Shown here: piece by piece, positions 1-8,403 of the stretch
How positions within the stretch are numbered: position 1 is the stretch's first letter
Layout of the letters: each line of letters starts with the position of its first letter
Assembly (NCBI RefSeq): GCF_000418555.1
Contig: NZ_ATKM01000005.1
Coordinates: forward strand, 868,001 to 932,000
Direction: 5' to 3'
DNA length: 64,000 bases
DNA from: Pseudomonas sp. P818
Lineage (GTDB): Bacteria > Pseudomonadota > Gammaproteobacteria > Pseudomonadales > Pseudomonadaceae
The notes under the pieces: generated by a model
Seen by the model: the letters and a program-made list of their open reading frames with translations, nothing else
The model's database searches: none
Told to the model about the DNA's origin: nothing
Made by a program: the position numbers and the translations under genes

Positions 1-237
1 TACGGCGGCGATGCCCGGGCGGTTCTTGCGATAGCGCCCGGTCAGTTCCTCGGCGAAGTGCATGGCGTCGCACATCGAGCCGCCGTTGCCGCAGGAAAAG
101 GCCTTGCCCTTGTTCTCGAAGCTCTCGACCAGCAGTTCGGCGGCCTTCTGGATATTGCCCAGGGTCTGTTCGTTGGCGAGAAAGGCCTCCAGCGCGCGCT
201 GGGCCTCCAGCAGGCTGTTGCGGATATGTTCGATCAT
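1..237 (-). CDS. gmhA: Phosphoheptose isomerase GmhA, N-terminal part (cut by window edge)
   Basis: The 79 visible codons start [13 protein letters not shown] and continue into a SIS-domain core containing [21 protein letters not shown] and NRPG. This matches GmhA/LpcA nearly residue for residue from memory of the E. coli protein. The enzyme converts sedoheptulose 7-phosphate to D-glycero-D-manno-heptose 7-phosphate in the cytoplasm, the first step of heptose supply for LPS inner core. The C-terminal half lies beyond position 1. The aminopeptidase gene ends only 12 bases upstream on the same strand, so the two are probably co-transcribed. Confidence is limited only by truncation; a GmhA-like SIS paralogue (DiaA) is less likely given the ELTGRY motif. 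Confidence 0.88.
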   Translation of the reverse strand, partial: MIEHIRNSLLEAQRALEAFLANEQTLGNIQKAAELLVESFENKGKAFSCGNGGSMCDAMHFAEELTGRYRKNRPGIAAV

Positions 238-249
238 CGCGTCAGAACC

Positions 250-1539
250 TCAGGGGAGTTCAGGGCTGGAATAGAAGGCGGTCAACACTTTCACCAGGTG
301 ATCCAGGTCGTGGCTGCCGGCCAGTTCACGAATCGAGTGCATGGCGAAGGTGGGCAGGCCGATGTCGACCGTGCGCACGCCGAGCTGGCTGGCAGTGATC
401 GGGCCGATGGTGGATCCGCAGCCCATGTCGCTGCGCACCACGAAGCTCTGCACCGGCACTTCGTTCTCCAGGCACAGGTGGCGGAAGAAGCCTGCGGTTT
501 CGCTGTTGGTGGCGTAGCGCTGGTTGCTGTTGATCTTGATCACCGGGCCGGCGTTGAGCTTGGGCCCGTGGTTGCCGTCGTGCTTGTCGGCATAGTTGGG
601 GTGCACGCCGTGGGCGTTGTCCGCCGAGACCAGCAGCGAGCGCTGGATGGTGCGGACGAAATCGTCGCCACCCGGCAGCACGCGGCGCAGCACCTGCTCG
701 AGGAAGGGCCCGTCGGCACCGCAGGCCGAACAGGAGCCCACTTCTTCATGGTCGGTGCAGACCAGCACACAGGTTTCATCATCGTCCGAGTCGATCAGCG
801 CCTGCAGGCCGGCGTAGCAGGACAGCAGGTTATCCAGGCGCGCGCTGGCGATGAAGTCCTGATTGAGGCCGACGATGGCGGCGCTCTGGGTGTCGTAGAA
901 GCTCAGCTCGTAATCCAGGACCGCGTCCGGGTTGAAGTCGTGTTCCATGGCCAACTGCTCGGCGAGCAGGGCGCGGAAGTCGGCGGTTTCGCTGCTGGCG
1001 AGCTGGGCCAGGATCGGCGGCAGTTCGTTCTGCGGGTTGATCGCCCAACCCTGATTGGCCTCGCGGTTGAGGTGGATGGCCAGGCTGGGGATCACGGCGA
1101 TGGGTTGGTAGAAGTCGATCAGCTGGCTCTCGACCTTGCCGTCGCGGCGATAGGTCACGCGGCCGGCCAGCGACAGGTCACGGTCGAACCAGGGCGCGAG
1201 CAGGGCGCCGCCATAGACTTCCACGCCGAGCTGGAAATAGCCCTGGCGCTGCAGTTCGGGGCTGGGTTTGACGCGCAGGCAGGGGCTGTCGGTATGCGCA
1301 CCGACCAGGCGAATGCCCCCCTCTACCGCGGGGCGCTTGCCCAGCTTGAAGGCGATGATCGAGGAGTCGTTGCGGGTTACGTAGTAGCGACCGCCGGCCT
1401 CAACGTGCCAGGGCGCGCGTTCGTCGAGGTGACGATAACCGGCGGCTTCCAGGCGCATGGCCAGGCTGGTGGTAGCGTGGAAAGGGGTCGGCGAGGCGTT
1501 GAGAAAATCGAGCAGGCCTTGGATCAGTTCTTCGCGCAT
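250..1539 (-). CDS. apeB: M18-family aminopeptidase ApeB
   Basis: This is a 429-residue metallopeptidase of the M18 (aspartyl aminopeptidase) family, which removes N-terminal residues from peptides in the cytoplasm using two zinc ions. Metal-binding motifs are visible: AHTDSPC near residue 81, DHEEVGS in the middle, and a C-terminal [12 protein letters not shown]. The frame opens 12 codons further upstream at 1575, but I chose the ATG at 1539 ([12 protein letters not shown]) because GGAG sits about 7 bases before it and the family begins there. It is followed closely by gmhA on the same strand. The length is normal for the bacterial apeB subgroup. Confidence 0.93.
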   Translation of the reverse strand: MREELIQGLLDFLNASPTPFHATTSLAMRLEAAGYRHLDERAPWHVEAGGRYYVTRNDSSIIAFKLGKRPAVEGGIRLVGAHTDSPCLRVKPSPELQRQGYFQLGVEVYGGALLAPWFDRDLSLAGRVTYRRDGKVESQLIDFYQPIAVIPSLAIHLNREANQGWAINPQNELPPILAQLASSETADFRALLAEQLAMEHDFNPDAVLDYELSFYDTQSAAIVGLNQDFIASARLDNLLSCYAGLQALIDSDDDETCVLVCTDHEEVGSCSACGADGPFLEQVLRRVLPGGDDFVRTIQRSLLVSADNAHGVHPNYADKHDGNHGPKLNAGPVIKINSNQRYATNSETAGFFRHLCLENEVPVQSFVVRSDMGCGSTIGPITASQLGVRTVDIGLPTFAMHSIRELAGSHDLDHLVKVLTAFYSSPELP

Positions 1540-1651
1540 AGGGACTCCGGGCAACGATGGCGCGAGTGTAACCAATTTGCATCGCCCTGTGCCGGCCGTG
1601 CACTCGTTTGGGGCGATAGTTGCAGGCTATCTAGCGCGGAGTTCAAGCTTG

Positions 1652-2225
1652 TTATCGTTGCGCTACCACTGAGAACAGATGCCAGTGCTTGGTATGGCCG
1701 CGAGCCGTGCTCCCCTGGCGGTCAATTTCCTCAAAGTGGATCAGCTCCCAACCGGCAAAGAGGTTTTCTACGGATTGTCTGTCGAAAATGCTTAAGTCGC
1801 CGCTCGCCCAGTCCGTCGTTAGGGCCGAAGAAATTGCCAGAGAAAAGCCCGTCACGCTTCAGGGCGCAGCATATGCGTTGCCAGACGCGGGGAAACTCCT
1901 CAGGAAGACAGAATGGTAAGGCGAAGGCACTGTTGATCAGGTCAGCTGGTGGTAATTCGCAGTCTTCGAATTGTTCGCAGAGCGTCGTCAGTCTTGATGC
2001 CTGATCCACTTGTATCTGCTGGTACAGGCGAGCAATAGCTTGTTCTTCGCGATCAATGGCAAGTACCTCCCAGCCTCGACGCAGCAGCTCCAAAGTATCG
2101 CGTCCGGCTCCGCAGCCTAGATCTATGGCAAATCCCGCTGTGTTACGGCTTTTCTCCAAAGCCATCAGAAGCATTGGCCAGGCAGGAGCACCTTGCGTGC
2201 GATCGTAGTACAGCTTGTCAGTCAT
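1652..2225 (-). pseudogene. Class I SAM-dependent methyltransferase, frameshifted
   Basis: The N-terminal part (from MTDKLYYDR at 2225) contains the SAM-binding motif AIDLGCGAGRDTLELL and reads to GNFFGPNDG. It then leaves the conserved frame near 1815. The neighbouring frame continues DWASGDLSIFDRQSVENL and ends KHWHLFSVVAQR at 1652, as TehB-like methyltransferases normally do. Dropping one G in the GACGGACTGG context joins the two into about 190 residues. The substrate is unknown. The gene lies 9 bases after rluA on the same strand, so it is probably its operon partner. It could be a genuine recent pseudogene or a sequencing error; five such breaks occur in this window. Confidence 0.8.
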
Positions 2226-2234
2226 CTCTTGGGC

Positions 2235-2870
2235 TCAAAACGGCGCCGGGCACTCGAAGCGCATGCGTTCGCCTGTTTGCGGGTGGGTGAGGGCGAGCAT
2301 GCTGGCGTGCAGGCACAAGCGCTCATGGGCGGCCAGCGCCTGCTCGTGGGCGTAGAGACGGTCGCCCAGCAGCGGGTGGCCGATGGACAGCATATGCACG
2401 CGCAACTGGTGCGAACGGCCGGTGATGGGGGTGAGCTCGACCCGGCACCAGTCGCCGCAGCGTTCGATGATGCGCCAGTGGGTCAGGGCGTGTTTGCCCA
2501 GTTCGTGATCGACCACGTGGCGCGGCTTGGTCGGCGGGTCGTAGCGCAGCGGCAGGTCGATGCTGCCTCTGTCTGCCTCGGGCTGGCCCCAGCACAGCGC
2601 GGTGTAGGCCTTCTCGGTCTCACGGTCGTGGAACTGCCGGGACAGCTCGCGGTGGCTGTCGGCATCGCGGGCCAGGACAATGATGCCGGAGGTTTCCCAG
2701 TCCAGCCGATGCACGATGCGCGCCTCGGGGTAGCCGTTTTCCTGCAGGCGGGTGACAAGGCAATCCTTGTTGTCATCGGCGCGGCCAGGCACCGAGAGCA
2801 GCAGGGTTGGCTTGTTGATCACCAGCAGGGCGGCGTCCTGGTGGAGAATTTCGATCTGGCTTAGCGGCAT
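2235..2870 (-). CDS. rluA: Dual-specificity 23S rRNA/tRNA pseudouridine synthase RluA
   Basis: This 211-residue protein has the RluA-family catalytic motif HRLDWETSGI (catalytic Asp within HRLD), the later GRSHQLRVHM motif, and the PLLGDRLY segment. There is no N-terminal S4 domain, which is the short RluA architecture (23S U746 and tRNA U32 in E. coli) rather than the longer RluC/RluD type. The gene sits between a REP-like palindrome upstream and a methyltransferase downstream. The rluA-min gene proximity is as in P. aeruginosa from memory. The start at 2870 (MPLSQIEILHQD) is the only sensible one. Confidence 0.93.
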   Translation of the reverse strand: MPLSQIEILHQDAALLVINKPTLLLSVPGRADDNKDCLVTRLQENGYPEARIVHRLDWETSGIIVLARDADSHRELSRQFHDRETEKAYTALCWGQPEADRGSIDLPLRYDPPTKPRHVVDHELGKHALTHWRIIERCGDWCRVELTPITGRSHQLRVHMLSIGHPLLGDRLYAHEQALAAHERLCLHASMLALTHPQTGERMRFECPAPF

Positions 2871-2884
2871 GATGTGTGGGCTGG

Positions 2885-2951
2885 TGTAGGAGCGGATTCA
2901 TCCGCGATGCTTTAGGCCTGCAGAAGCATCGCGGATGAATCCGCTCCTACA
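2885..2951. repeat. REP-like perfect inverted repeat
   Basis: Two perfectly complementary 28-base arms (2885-2912 and 2924-2951) flank an 11-base loop. The arm begins TGTAGGAGCGGATTCATCCG, a typical Pseudomonas REP/BIME signature. It lies between the rluA start and the minE terminator. RAYT-type transposase spread is the known origin of such elements; no RAYT gene is in this window. Confidence 0.85.
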
Positions 2952-2973
2952 GGTGCGCGTTGCTACAAACGAA

Positions 2974-2995
2974 CACGGCGGCCGAAGCCGCCGTG
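2974..2995 (-). terminator. Rho-independent terminator of the min operon
   Basis: A 9-bp perfect stem (CACGGCGGC/GCCGCCGTG) with the stable CGAA/TTCG tetraloop lies 18 bases after the minE stop on the minus strand. It is followed on that strand by a modest T-rich stretch (TTCGTTTGT). Confidence 0.7.
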
Positions 2996-3012
2996 CGTGT
3001 GGCCAGAATCGA

Positions 3013-3267
3013 TCAGCGATCCGGCAGGGTAATGTTCAGCTCCAGGATCGAGCAGCTGCCCTGGTTCTCCAGCGCGACCTGAACCTGATCCGATTCGATG
3101 GCCACGTACTTGCGGATCACTTCCACCAGCTCCTGCTGCAGGGCAGGCAGGTAGTCCGGTTGGCTGCGCTGGCCACGTTCGTGGGCAACGATGATCTGCA
3201 GGCGCTCCTTGGCGATGGATGCGGTGGTTTCCTTCTTGCGCGAACGCAAGAAGTCAAAAATATTCAT
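3013..3267 (-). CDS. minE: Cell division topological specificity factor MinE
   Basis: The 84-residue protein starts [20 protein letters not shown] and contains the anti-MinCD helix region [13 protein letters not shown] followed by the beta-rich topological domain. MinE stimulates the MinD ATPase and drives pole-to-pole MinCD oscillation so that FtsZ rings form only at mid-cell. It overlaps the minD stop by 4 bases (ATGA), which implies translational coupling. A GGAGG ribosome binding site lies just upstream of its ATG. The length matches the family. Confidence 0.97.
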   Translation of the reverse strand: MNIFDFLRSRKKETTASIAKERLQIIVAHERGQRSQPDYLPALQQELVEVIRKYVAIESDQVQVALENQGSCSILELNITLPDR

Positions 3268-4079
3268 TCTCGACCTCCAAATAGGCGCTGCAGGAAGCCC
3301 TGCTTCTTCACATCCAGGAAGCGATGCGGCACGTCCTTGCCGAGCAGACGATCGACTGCGTCGCTATAGGCCTGACCAGCGTCGCTCTGGTCATCGAGGA
3401 TGACCGGGATGCCCTGGTTGGAAGCCTTGAGCACGGCCTGGGATTCGGGGATCACGCCGAGCAGGCGGATGGCAAGGATTTCCTCGACGTCTTCGACGCC
3501 GAGCATCTCGCCCTTGGTGACGCGCTCGGGGTTGTAGCGGGTCAGCAGCAGGTGTTCCTTGATCGGCTCCTCGCCTTTCTCGGCGCGGCGCGATTTGCTC
3601 GCCAGCAGACCGAGCATGCGGTCGGAGTCACGTACCGAGGACACTTCCGGGTTGGTCACGACGATGGCTTCGTCGGCGAAGTACATCGCCAGATGAGCGC
3701 CTTTTTCGATACCGGCTGGCGAGTCGCAGACCACGTATTCGAAATTCTGCGACAGCTCGTTGATGACTTTCTCGACGCCTTCCTGGGTCAGCGCGTCCTT
3801 GTCACGGGTCTGGCTGGCGGCCAGCACGTAGAGGTTTTCGAGACGCTTGTCCTTGATCAGGGCCTGGGTCAGGGTGGCTTCGCCATTGACCACGTTGACG
3901 AAGTCGTACACCACGCGGCGTTCGCAGCCCATGATCAGGTCGAGGTTACGCAGGCCGACGTCGAAGTCGACGATGACGGTCTTGTGCCCGCGCAAGGCGA
4001 GGCCGGTACCGATGGCAGCGCTGGTGGTGGTTTTACCGACGCCACCCTTGCCGGAAGTGACTACGAGGATCTTGGCCAA
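3264..4079 (-). CDS. minD: Septum site-determining ATPase MinD (TTG start)
   Basis: This 271-residue ParA/MinD ATPase has the deviant Walker A motif GKGGVGKTT near residue 10, the [11 protein letters not shown] switch, CDSPAGIE, and a C-terminal amphipathic membrane-targeting helix ([12 protein letters not shown]). MinD binds the inner membrane as an ATP dimer and recruits MinC. The initiation codon is TTG at 4079: an in-frame TGA lies three codons upstream and no ATG is available before the conserved [10 protein letters not shown] start. It is the middle gene of minC-minD-minE; minC lies upstream across about 100 bases. Confidence 0.96.
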   Translation of the reverse strand: MAKILVVTSGKGGVGKTTTSAAIGTGLALRGHKTVIVDFDVGLRNLDLIMGCERRVVYDFVNVVNGEATLTQALIKDKRLENLYVLAASQTRDKDALTQEGVEKVINELSQNFEYVVCDSPAGIEKGAHLAMYFADEAIVVTNPEVSSVRDSDRMLGLLASKSRRAEKGEEPIKEHLLLTRYNPERVTKGEMLGVEDVEEILAIRLLGVIPESQAVLKASNQGIPVILDDQSDAGQAYSDAVDRLLGKDVPHRFLDVKKQGFLQRLFGGRE

Positions 4080-4180
4080 GGTGATTCACCCCAAAAAATG
4101 AATAAAACGCGGGAATCCGTCAGCCATTCGAGGCTTCCAGATGCCTTTTTTGTGTCCGTAAAAAGTGGCCGCAGTATCCG

Positions 4181-4920
4181 TTAAAGGCGGGTGATGTTCA
4201 ACACGTCACCCGACAGGCTGACGTGCACCGCATCGCCCCAGAGCGGGTCGCGGCGCAGGTCTTCGGCGACCTTGTAATGGCCGGCGATCGACAACATTTC
4301 GGCGCCCATTTGCTGACAGAAAATCCGTGCCTTGGTGTTGCCCTTGATCCCGGCCAGGGCGCGGCCGCGCATGGGCGCGTAAACATGGATGTTGCCATCG
4401 GCGAGAAGTTCCGCCCCGGCACTGACCGGTGCCAGCACGATCAGATCGCTACCCTGGGCGTAGACCTGTTGGCCGCCGCGTACCGGGGTGGTGATGATAC
4501 GGCTGGGTTTGTGCTCGGGTTCGGCCGGCTTTTCCTCGACCTTCTTTGGCGCGGGGTCCGGGGTGGTGCGATGGGTCGCTCGCGGGCGCCGGAGGGTGGC
4601 AGTACCGGCAGATCCATGGCTTCGGCGGCGGCGATGTCGCCCTCGCGCGAGGCGCGAATGGCCAGCGTGCGCAGACCGTGGCGGCGGCAGACAGCCATCA
4701 GCTCGGCCAGGTCCAGCTCGCCTTCGCCTTCCGGCAGTTTGTCCAGGGCCAGTACCAGCGGGGTGTTGCTGAAGAAGGCCGGGGCCTGGGCGACTTTTTC
4801 CGTCAGTTGCGCGTCGAGGCGCTCCAGGTCGTTGTGCGCCAGTTCCATCACGGTGATGGCGAGCATGCTGCCCTTGAGCTGGAATACGGGATCTTGGGCG
4901 AGGAGGTCGGCTTGGCTCAT
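4181..4920 (-). pseudogene. minC: Septum inhibitor MinC, interrupted by a frameshift
   Basis: The first frame (from ATG at 4920, [18 protein letters not shown]) encodes the MinC N-domain up to [12 protein letters not shown]. It then runs out of frame at the G-rich run 4553-4563 (plus strand). The C-terminal FtsZ/MinD-binding beta-helix domain follows in another frame, reading [23 protein letters not shown], then [19 protein letters not shown] and ending [13 protein letters not shown] at 4181. Restoring one base in the C-run (minus strand) gives about 246 residues, close to other pseudomonad MinC proteins. The break is in the flexible interdomain linker. With minD and minE intact I suspect a homopolymer sequencing error, but true loss would give minicells. 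Confidence 0.88.
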
Positions 4921-5139
4921 GGTGATGCGATGGGCCTTCTGGCGAGTCGAAAGATGCCCGGACTTATAACGACATAGCCCGCATGCCGCAAGCCGCCTGA
5001 GCAGACGCGGCCGACCGGAGGCGATGCAGCGGTCGGCACGGGTTGGCCATCGCGACCTGCACGGCGCGCAGCGAAGCCGCCGAGTGGCCGGGAAAACTGC
5101 GTTAGAATGCGCGGCTTTGTATGTGATCGGAAACGCCTC

Positions 5140-6072
5140 ATGGATCGCCCCCGCTTTCGCGCCTATTTCCTTCATCCGCGCTTCTGGCCGCTGTGGCTGG
5201 GGTTCGGGCTGCTGTGGCTGGTGGTGCAGCTGCCTTATAGCCTGCAATTGAAGCTGGGGCGGGCGCTGGGCTGGCTGATGTATCGCACCGCGAGTTCGCG
5301 CCGGCAGATTGCCGCACGCAATCTGGAGCTGTGTTTCCCCGGCAAGAGCGCTGCCGAGCGTGAACGTCTGCTCAAGGAGAACTTCGCTTCCACCGGCATC
5401 GCCTTCTTCGAGATGGCCATGAGCTGGTGGTGGCCCAAGGCGCGCCTGGCAAAGCTGGCACATGTCGAAGGCCTCGAACATCTGCAGCAGGCGCAGGCCG
5501 AAGGGCAGGGCGTGATCCTCATGGCGGTGCACTTCACCACCCTGGAGATCGGCGCGGCGCTGCTCGGTCAGTTGCACACCATCGACGGCATGTACCGCGA
5601 GCACGACAACCCGTTGTTCGACTACATCCAGCGACGTGGCCGCGAGCGCCACAACCTCGACGCCACCGCGATCGAGCGTGAGGACATTCGCGCCATGCTC
5701 AAGGTGCTGCGTGCCGGTCGCGCCATCTGGTACGCGCCGGACCAGGACTACGGCCGAAAGCAGAGCATCTTCGTGCCCTTGTTCGGCATCCAGGCGGCGA
5801 CGGTCACCGCTACCACCAAGTTCGCTCGTCTGGGCAAGGCGCGCGTGGTGCCTTTCACCCAGCAGCGTCTGGCCGACGGCAGCGGTTATCGTCTGGTGAT
5901 CCATGCGCCGCTCGAAGGCTTCCCCGGCGAGAGCGAAGAGGCCGATTGCCTGCGCATCAATCAGTGGATCGAGCGGGTCGTCAGCGCCTGCCCGGAGCAG
6001 TACCTGTGGGCGCATCGGCGTTTCAAGACGCGTCCCGAGGGGGAGCCGAAGCTGTACGGTAAGCGCAAGTAG
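5140..6072 (+). CDS. htrB: Lipid A biosynthesis lauroyl acyltransferase HtrB/LpxL
   Basis: The 310-residue protein has an N-terminal membrane anchor ([17 protein letters not shown]) and the LPLAT HX4E catalytic motif in AVHFTTLE. It also has the family segments [22 protein letters not shown] and [10 protein letters not shown]. It transfers an acyl chain from acyl-ACP to Kdo2-lipid IVA on the inner face of the inner membrane. I chose ATG 5140 ([13 protein letters not shown]), not an in-frame ATG 33 bases upstream, because homologues start there. A -10-like TAGAAT lies at 5103-5108. It is divergent from minC, as in P. aeruginosa from memory (PA3242). Confidence 0.93.
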   Translation: MDRPRFRAYFLHPRFWPLWLGFGLLWLVVQLPYSLQLKLGRALGWLMYRTASSRRQIAARNLELCFPGKSAAERERLLKENFASTGIAFFEMAMSWWWPKARLAKLAHVEGLEHLQQAQAEGQGVILMAVHFTTLEIGAALLGQLHTIDGMYREHDNPLFDYIQRRGRERHNLDATAIEREDIRAMLKVLRAGRAIWYAPDQDYGRKQSIFVPLFGIQAATVTATTKFARLGKARVVPFTQQRLADGSGYRLVIHAPLEGFPGESEEADCLRINQWIERVVSACPEQYLWAHRRFKTRPEGEPKLYGKRK

Positions 6073-6215
6073 CAGGCTGTTGAAAAACTACCTGCGTTGG
6101 CAATGCTGCGTTAAAAACGGCCTCAAAATGCTCATTTACAACGCGTAAACTGCGCTTTTTCGGCCGTTTTTGCCTAGCCTTGCCTGCCTCGCCTACGTTT
6201 TTCAACGGCCTGCTA
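6070..6215. repeat. 146-bp nested palindromic element (MITE-like)
   Basis: Terminal inverted repeats TAGCAGGCTGTTGAAAAAC (6070-6088) and the complement of TAGCAGGCCGTTGAAAAAC (6197-6215) match at 18 of 19 positions. Inside is a second inverted pair, AAAAACGGCC against GGCCGTTTTT, so the whole element can fold into a long hairpin. It abuts the htrB stop codon. I recall similar sequences dispersed in other Pseudomonas genomes. It encodes nothing. Confidence 0.75.
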
Positions 6216-6251
6216 GCGCATCTATACTGCAACGAAAAACAGGACCGTTCG

Positions 6252-7433
6252 ATGACAGTGATTGCCCGCCCCGATGCGCCCGTTACCGGGCTGATTCTCT
6301 CTGGTGGCGGGGCGCGGGCGGCCTATCAGGTCGGTGTGCTGGCGGCCATCGCCGATCTGTTGCCAGACACCTCGCACAATCCCTTTCCGGTGATTGTCGG
6401 CACCTCGGCCGGGGCGATCAATGCCGTTGGCCTGGCCTGTGGCGCGTTGCAGTTCGGCGAAGCCGTGCGGCGCCTGACCTCGGTCTGGCAGGGTTTTCAC
6501 ACGCACATGGTGTACCGCAGCGACTGGCCGGGCGTGCTGCGTCAGGCGGCGCGTTTCATCGGGCACAGTTTGCTCGGCCTGGGCCGTGACGTTCCGGTGG
6601 CCCTGCTCGACAGCTCGCCGTTGCGCGAGCTGCTGGAGCGCGAGCTGGATTTTTCCGGCATCGCGGCGGCGGTCCGGCATCGTCAACTACGGGCTGTCGC
6701 GGTGACGGCCTTCGGCTACGAAAGCGGGCAGGCCGTGACCTTCTACCAGGGCCGCGCCACCATCGATCCCTGGTTTCGTCATCGCCGTGTGGGCGTGCCG
6801 ACACGTCTGCAGCTTCACCATCTGCTCGCCAGCGCCTCGATTCCGCTGATCTTCCCGCCGGTGAAGATCAACCGCGAATACTTCGGTGACGGCGCGGTAC
6901 GCCAGGCGGCGCCGATCAGCCCGGCGCTGCACCTGGGCGCCAGCCGCGTGCTGGTGATAGGCGTGAGCGGCAATGCCCAGCTCGAAGCCGATGCCGCGCT
7001 ACCGCGCGTGGCAAGTACGCGGCCGCCGAGTCTGGCGCAGATTGGCGGACACATGCTCAACAGTACCTTTATCGACAATCTGGAAACGGATATCGAACTG
7101 CTCGAGCGCCTCAACCAGATGAGCGCGCTGGTGCCACCGGATCGCCGTCCGCGTGGTCTGGGGCTCAATCCGGTGGAGGTGCTGGTGATCGCGCCGAGCC
7201 AGCCGCTGGACCAGATCGCCGCCCGCCATCAGCGAGAGTTGCCCAGGGCGCTGCGTCTGTTCCTGCGTGGTCCGGGGGCGACCAAGGCCGGTGGTGCCGG
7301 CGTGCTCAGCTATCTGCTGTTCGAGCCCGGTTACTGCAGCGAGCTGATTGAGCTGGGGTATCAGGATGCGATGACGCGCAAGGCCGACCTCTGTCGTTTT
7401 CTCGGCTTGACCGAGGTCGTCCAGTCCGCCTGA
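6252..7433 (+). CDS. Patatin-like phospholipase
   Basis: This 393-residue protein carries the full patatin active-site set: the oxyanion-hole loop LSGGGARAAYQVG near residue 15, the nucleophile elbow GTSAGA near residue 55, and the catalytic Asp in FGDGAVRQ. Such serine hydrolases remove fatty acids from phospholipids with a Ser-Asp dyad. There is no signal peptide or translocator domain, so it is likely cytosolic, unlike PlpD or ExoU. The start at ATG 6252 (MTVIARPDAPVTG) is chosen because translation further upstream runs into the palindromic element. The next gene converges, 6 bases away. Substrate unknown. Confidence 0.88.
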   Translation: MTVIARPDAPVTGLILSGGGARAAYQVGVLAAIADLLPDTSHNPFPVIVGTSAGAINAVGLACGALQFGEAVRRLTSVWQGFHTHMVYRSDWPGVLRQAARFIGHSLLGLGRDVPVALLDSSPLRELLERELDFSGIAAAVRHRQLRAVAVTAFGYESGQAVTFYQGRATIDPWFRHRRVGVPTRLQLHHLLASASIPLIFPPVKINREYFGDGAVRQAAPISPALHLGASRVLVIGVSGNAQLEADAALPRVASTRPPSLAQIGGHMLNSTFIDNLETDIELLERLNQMSALVPPDRRPRGLGLNPVEVLVIAPSQPLDQIAARHQRELPRALRLFLRGPGATKAGGAGVLSYLLFEPGYCSELIELGYQDAMTRKADLCRFLGLTEVVQSA

Positions 7434-7439
7434 TTCAGC

Positions 7440-8294
7440 TCAGGCCAGTACGCCATCGCGAAAATCACGCAGGGCTTGCTCGATTTCCTCGCGGCTGTTC
7501 ATCACGAACGGCCCGTACTGCACGATGGGCTCGTTCAGCGGAGTGCCGGCGATCAGCAGCGCTCGCGCGCCATGACTGCTGGCCAGGCGCAGTTCGCCTT
7601 GATCCGACAGCCGCACCAGGCGTCCGGCACTGACGGGTTGTGCTCCGGCCTCGGGCAGTTCGAGCAGGCCTTGGTAGACGTAGAGCATGACCCGCTGACC
7701 GTCGGCCAGGCGCGGTGCCACCTGGCTGCCTGCCGGCAGATGCAGGTCGAACAGTTGCGGCTCGGTATGTGGGCGCTGCACGGCGCCGGCCTGACGAATT
7801 TCGCCATCGTCGAACTCGCCGGCAATCACCACCACCTCGACGCCGGACGCCGTATTGATGCGTGGAATGTCGGTGGCGGGAATATCGCGATAACCCGCTT
7901 CGCCCAGCTTGTCCTTGGCCGGCAGGTTGAGCCAGAGCTGGAAGCCGCGCATGGCGCCGGACTCCTGCTCGGGCATCTCGCTGTGGATGATGCCGCGCGC
8001 GGCGGTCATCCACTGCACGCCGCCGCTGCCGAGCAGGCCGACATTGCCCAGATGATCCTCATGACGCATGCGCCCTTCGAGCATGTAGGTGATGGTCTCG
8101 AAGCCGCGATGCGGATGCGGCGGGAAGCCGGCGATGTAATCGTCGGGGTTGTCGGTGGAAAACTCGTCGAGCATCAGGAAAGGGTCGAAACGCTCCAGGC
8201 CAGGCCCGCCGATCACGCGGTTGAGGCGCACGCCGGCGCCGTCGGAGGCAGGTTGGCCAGGCTGGATGCTGATGACGCGGCGATGTGAGGTCAT
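7440..8294 (-). CDS. Pirin-family cupin protein
   Basis: The 284-residue bicupin has the pirin N-domain signature FPPHPHRGFETITYMLEG, with metal-ligand histidines, and HSEMP with a downstream Glu. The C-terminal domain contains GRLVRLSDQG and the end motif GPFVMNSREEIEQA. Pirins include quercetin 2,3-dioxygenases and redox regulators; the role here is not fixed by sequence. ATG 8294 (MTSHRRVISIQPG) is preceded by AAGGAG at good spacing, so the 11-codon longer frame is not used. A perfect 33-bp palindrome lies 73 bases upstream and may be its operator. Confidence 0.9.
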   Translation of the reverse strand: MTSHRRVISIQPGQPASDGAGVRLNRVIGGPGLERFDPFLMLDEFSTDNPDDYIAGFPPHPHRGFETITYMLEGRMRHEDHLGNVGLLGSGGVQWMTAARGIIHSEMPEQESGAMRGFQLWLNLPAKDKLGEAGYRDIPATDIPRINTASGVEVVVIAGEFDDGEIRQAGAVQRPHTEPQLFDLHLPAGSQVAPRLADGQRVMLYVYQGLLELPEAGAQPVSAGRLVRLSDQGELRLASSHGARALLIAGTPLNEPIVQYGPFVMNSREEIEQALRDFRDGVLA

Positions 8295-8366
8295 GACGGG
8301 CTCCTTGATAGCGAGGAATGACGCCATGCTAGACGCATCGAATCGATATTTGGGTGGAAAATTCTC

Positions 8367-8399
8367 ACGCTATGCATCGAATCATTCGATGCATAGCGT
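8367..8399. promoter_or_regulatory. Perfect 33-bp palindrome between mlaA and pirin genes
   Basis: The arms ACGCTATGCATCGAAT (8367-8382) and ATTCGATGCATAGCGT (8384-8399) are exact complements around a single C. It starts 4 bases after the mlaA-like stop and lies upstream of the pirin start. The one-base centre is poor for an RNA hairpin terminator loop, and only a short AATTTT follows on the minus strand. A dimeric-repressor operator for the pirin gene is therefore at least as likely as a terminator. Confidence 0.6.
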
Positions 8400-8403
8400 C
8401 TCT

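Noticed and set aside
58..2004. Long open frame on the plus strand opposite the aminopeptidase gene
   Set aside because: Its product is Ala/Val/Gly/Arg-rich with no family motif; the minus strand holds clear M18 and methyltransferase genes. High-GC codon bias creates such antisense frames.
4545..4570. Programmed -1 frameshift in minC
   Set aside because: No X-XXY-YYZ slippery heptamer in the right frame and no evident stimulatory pseudoknot; an indel is simpler.
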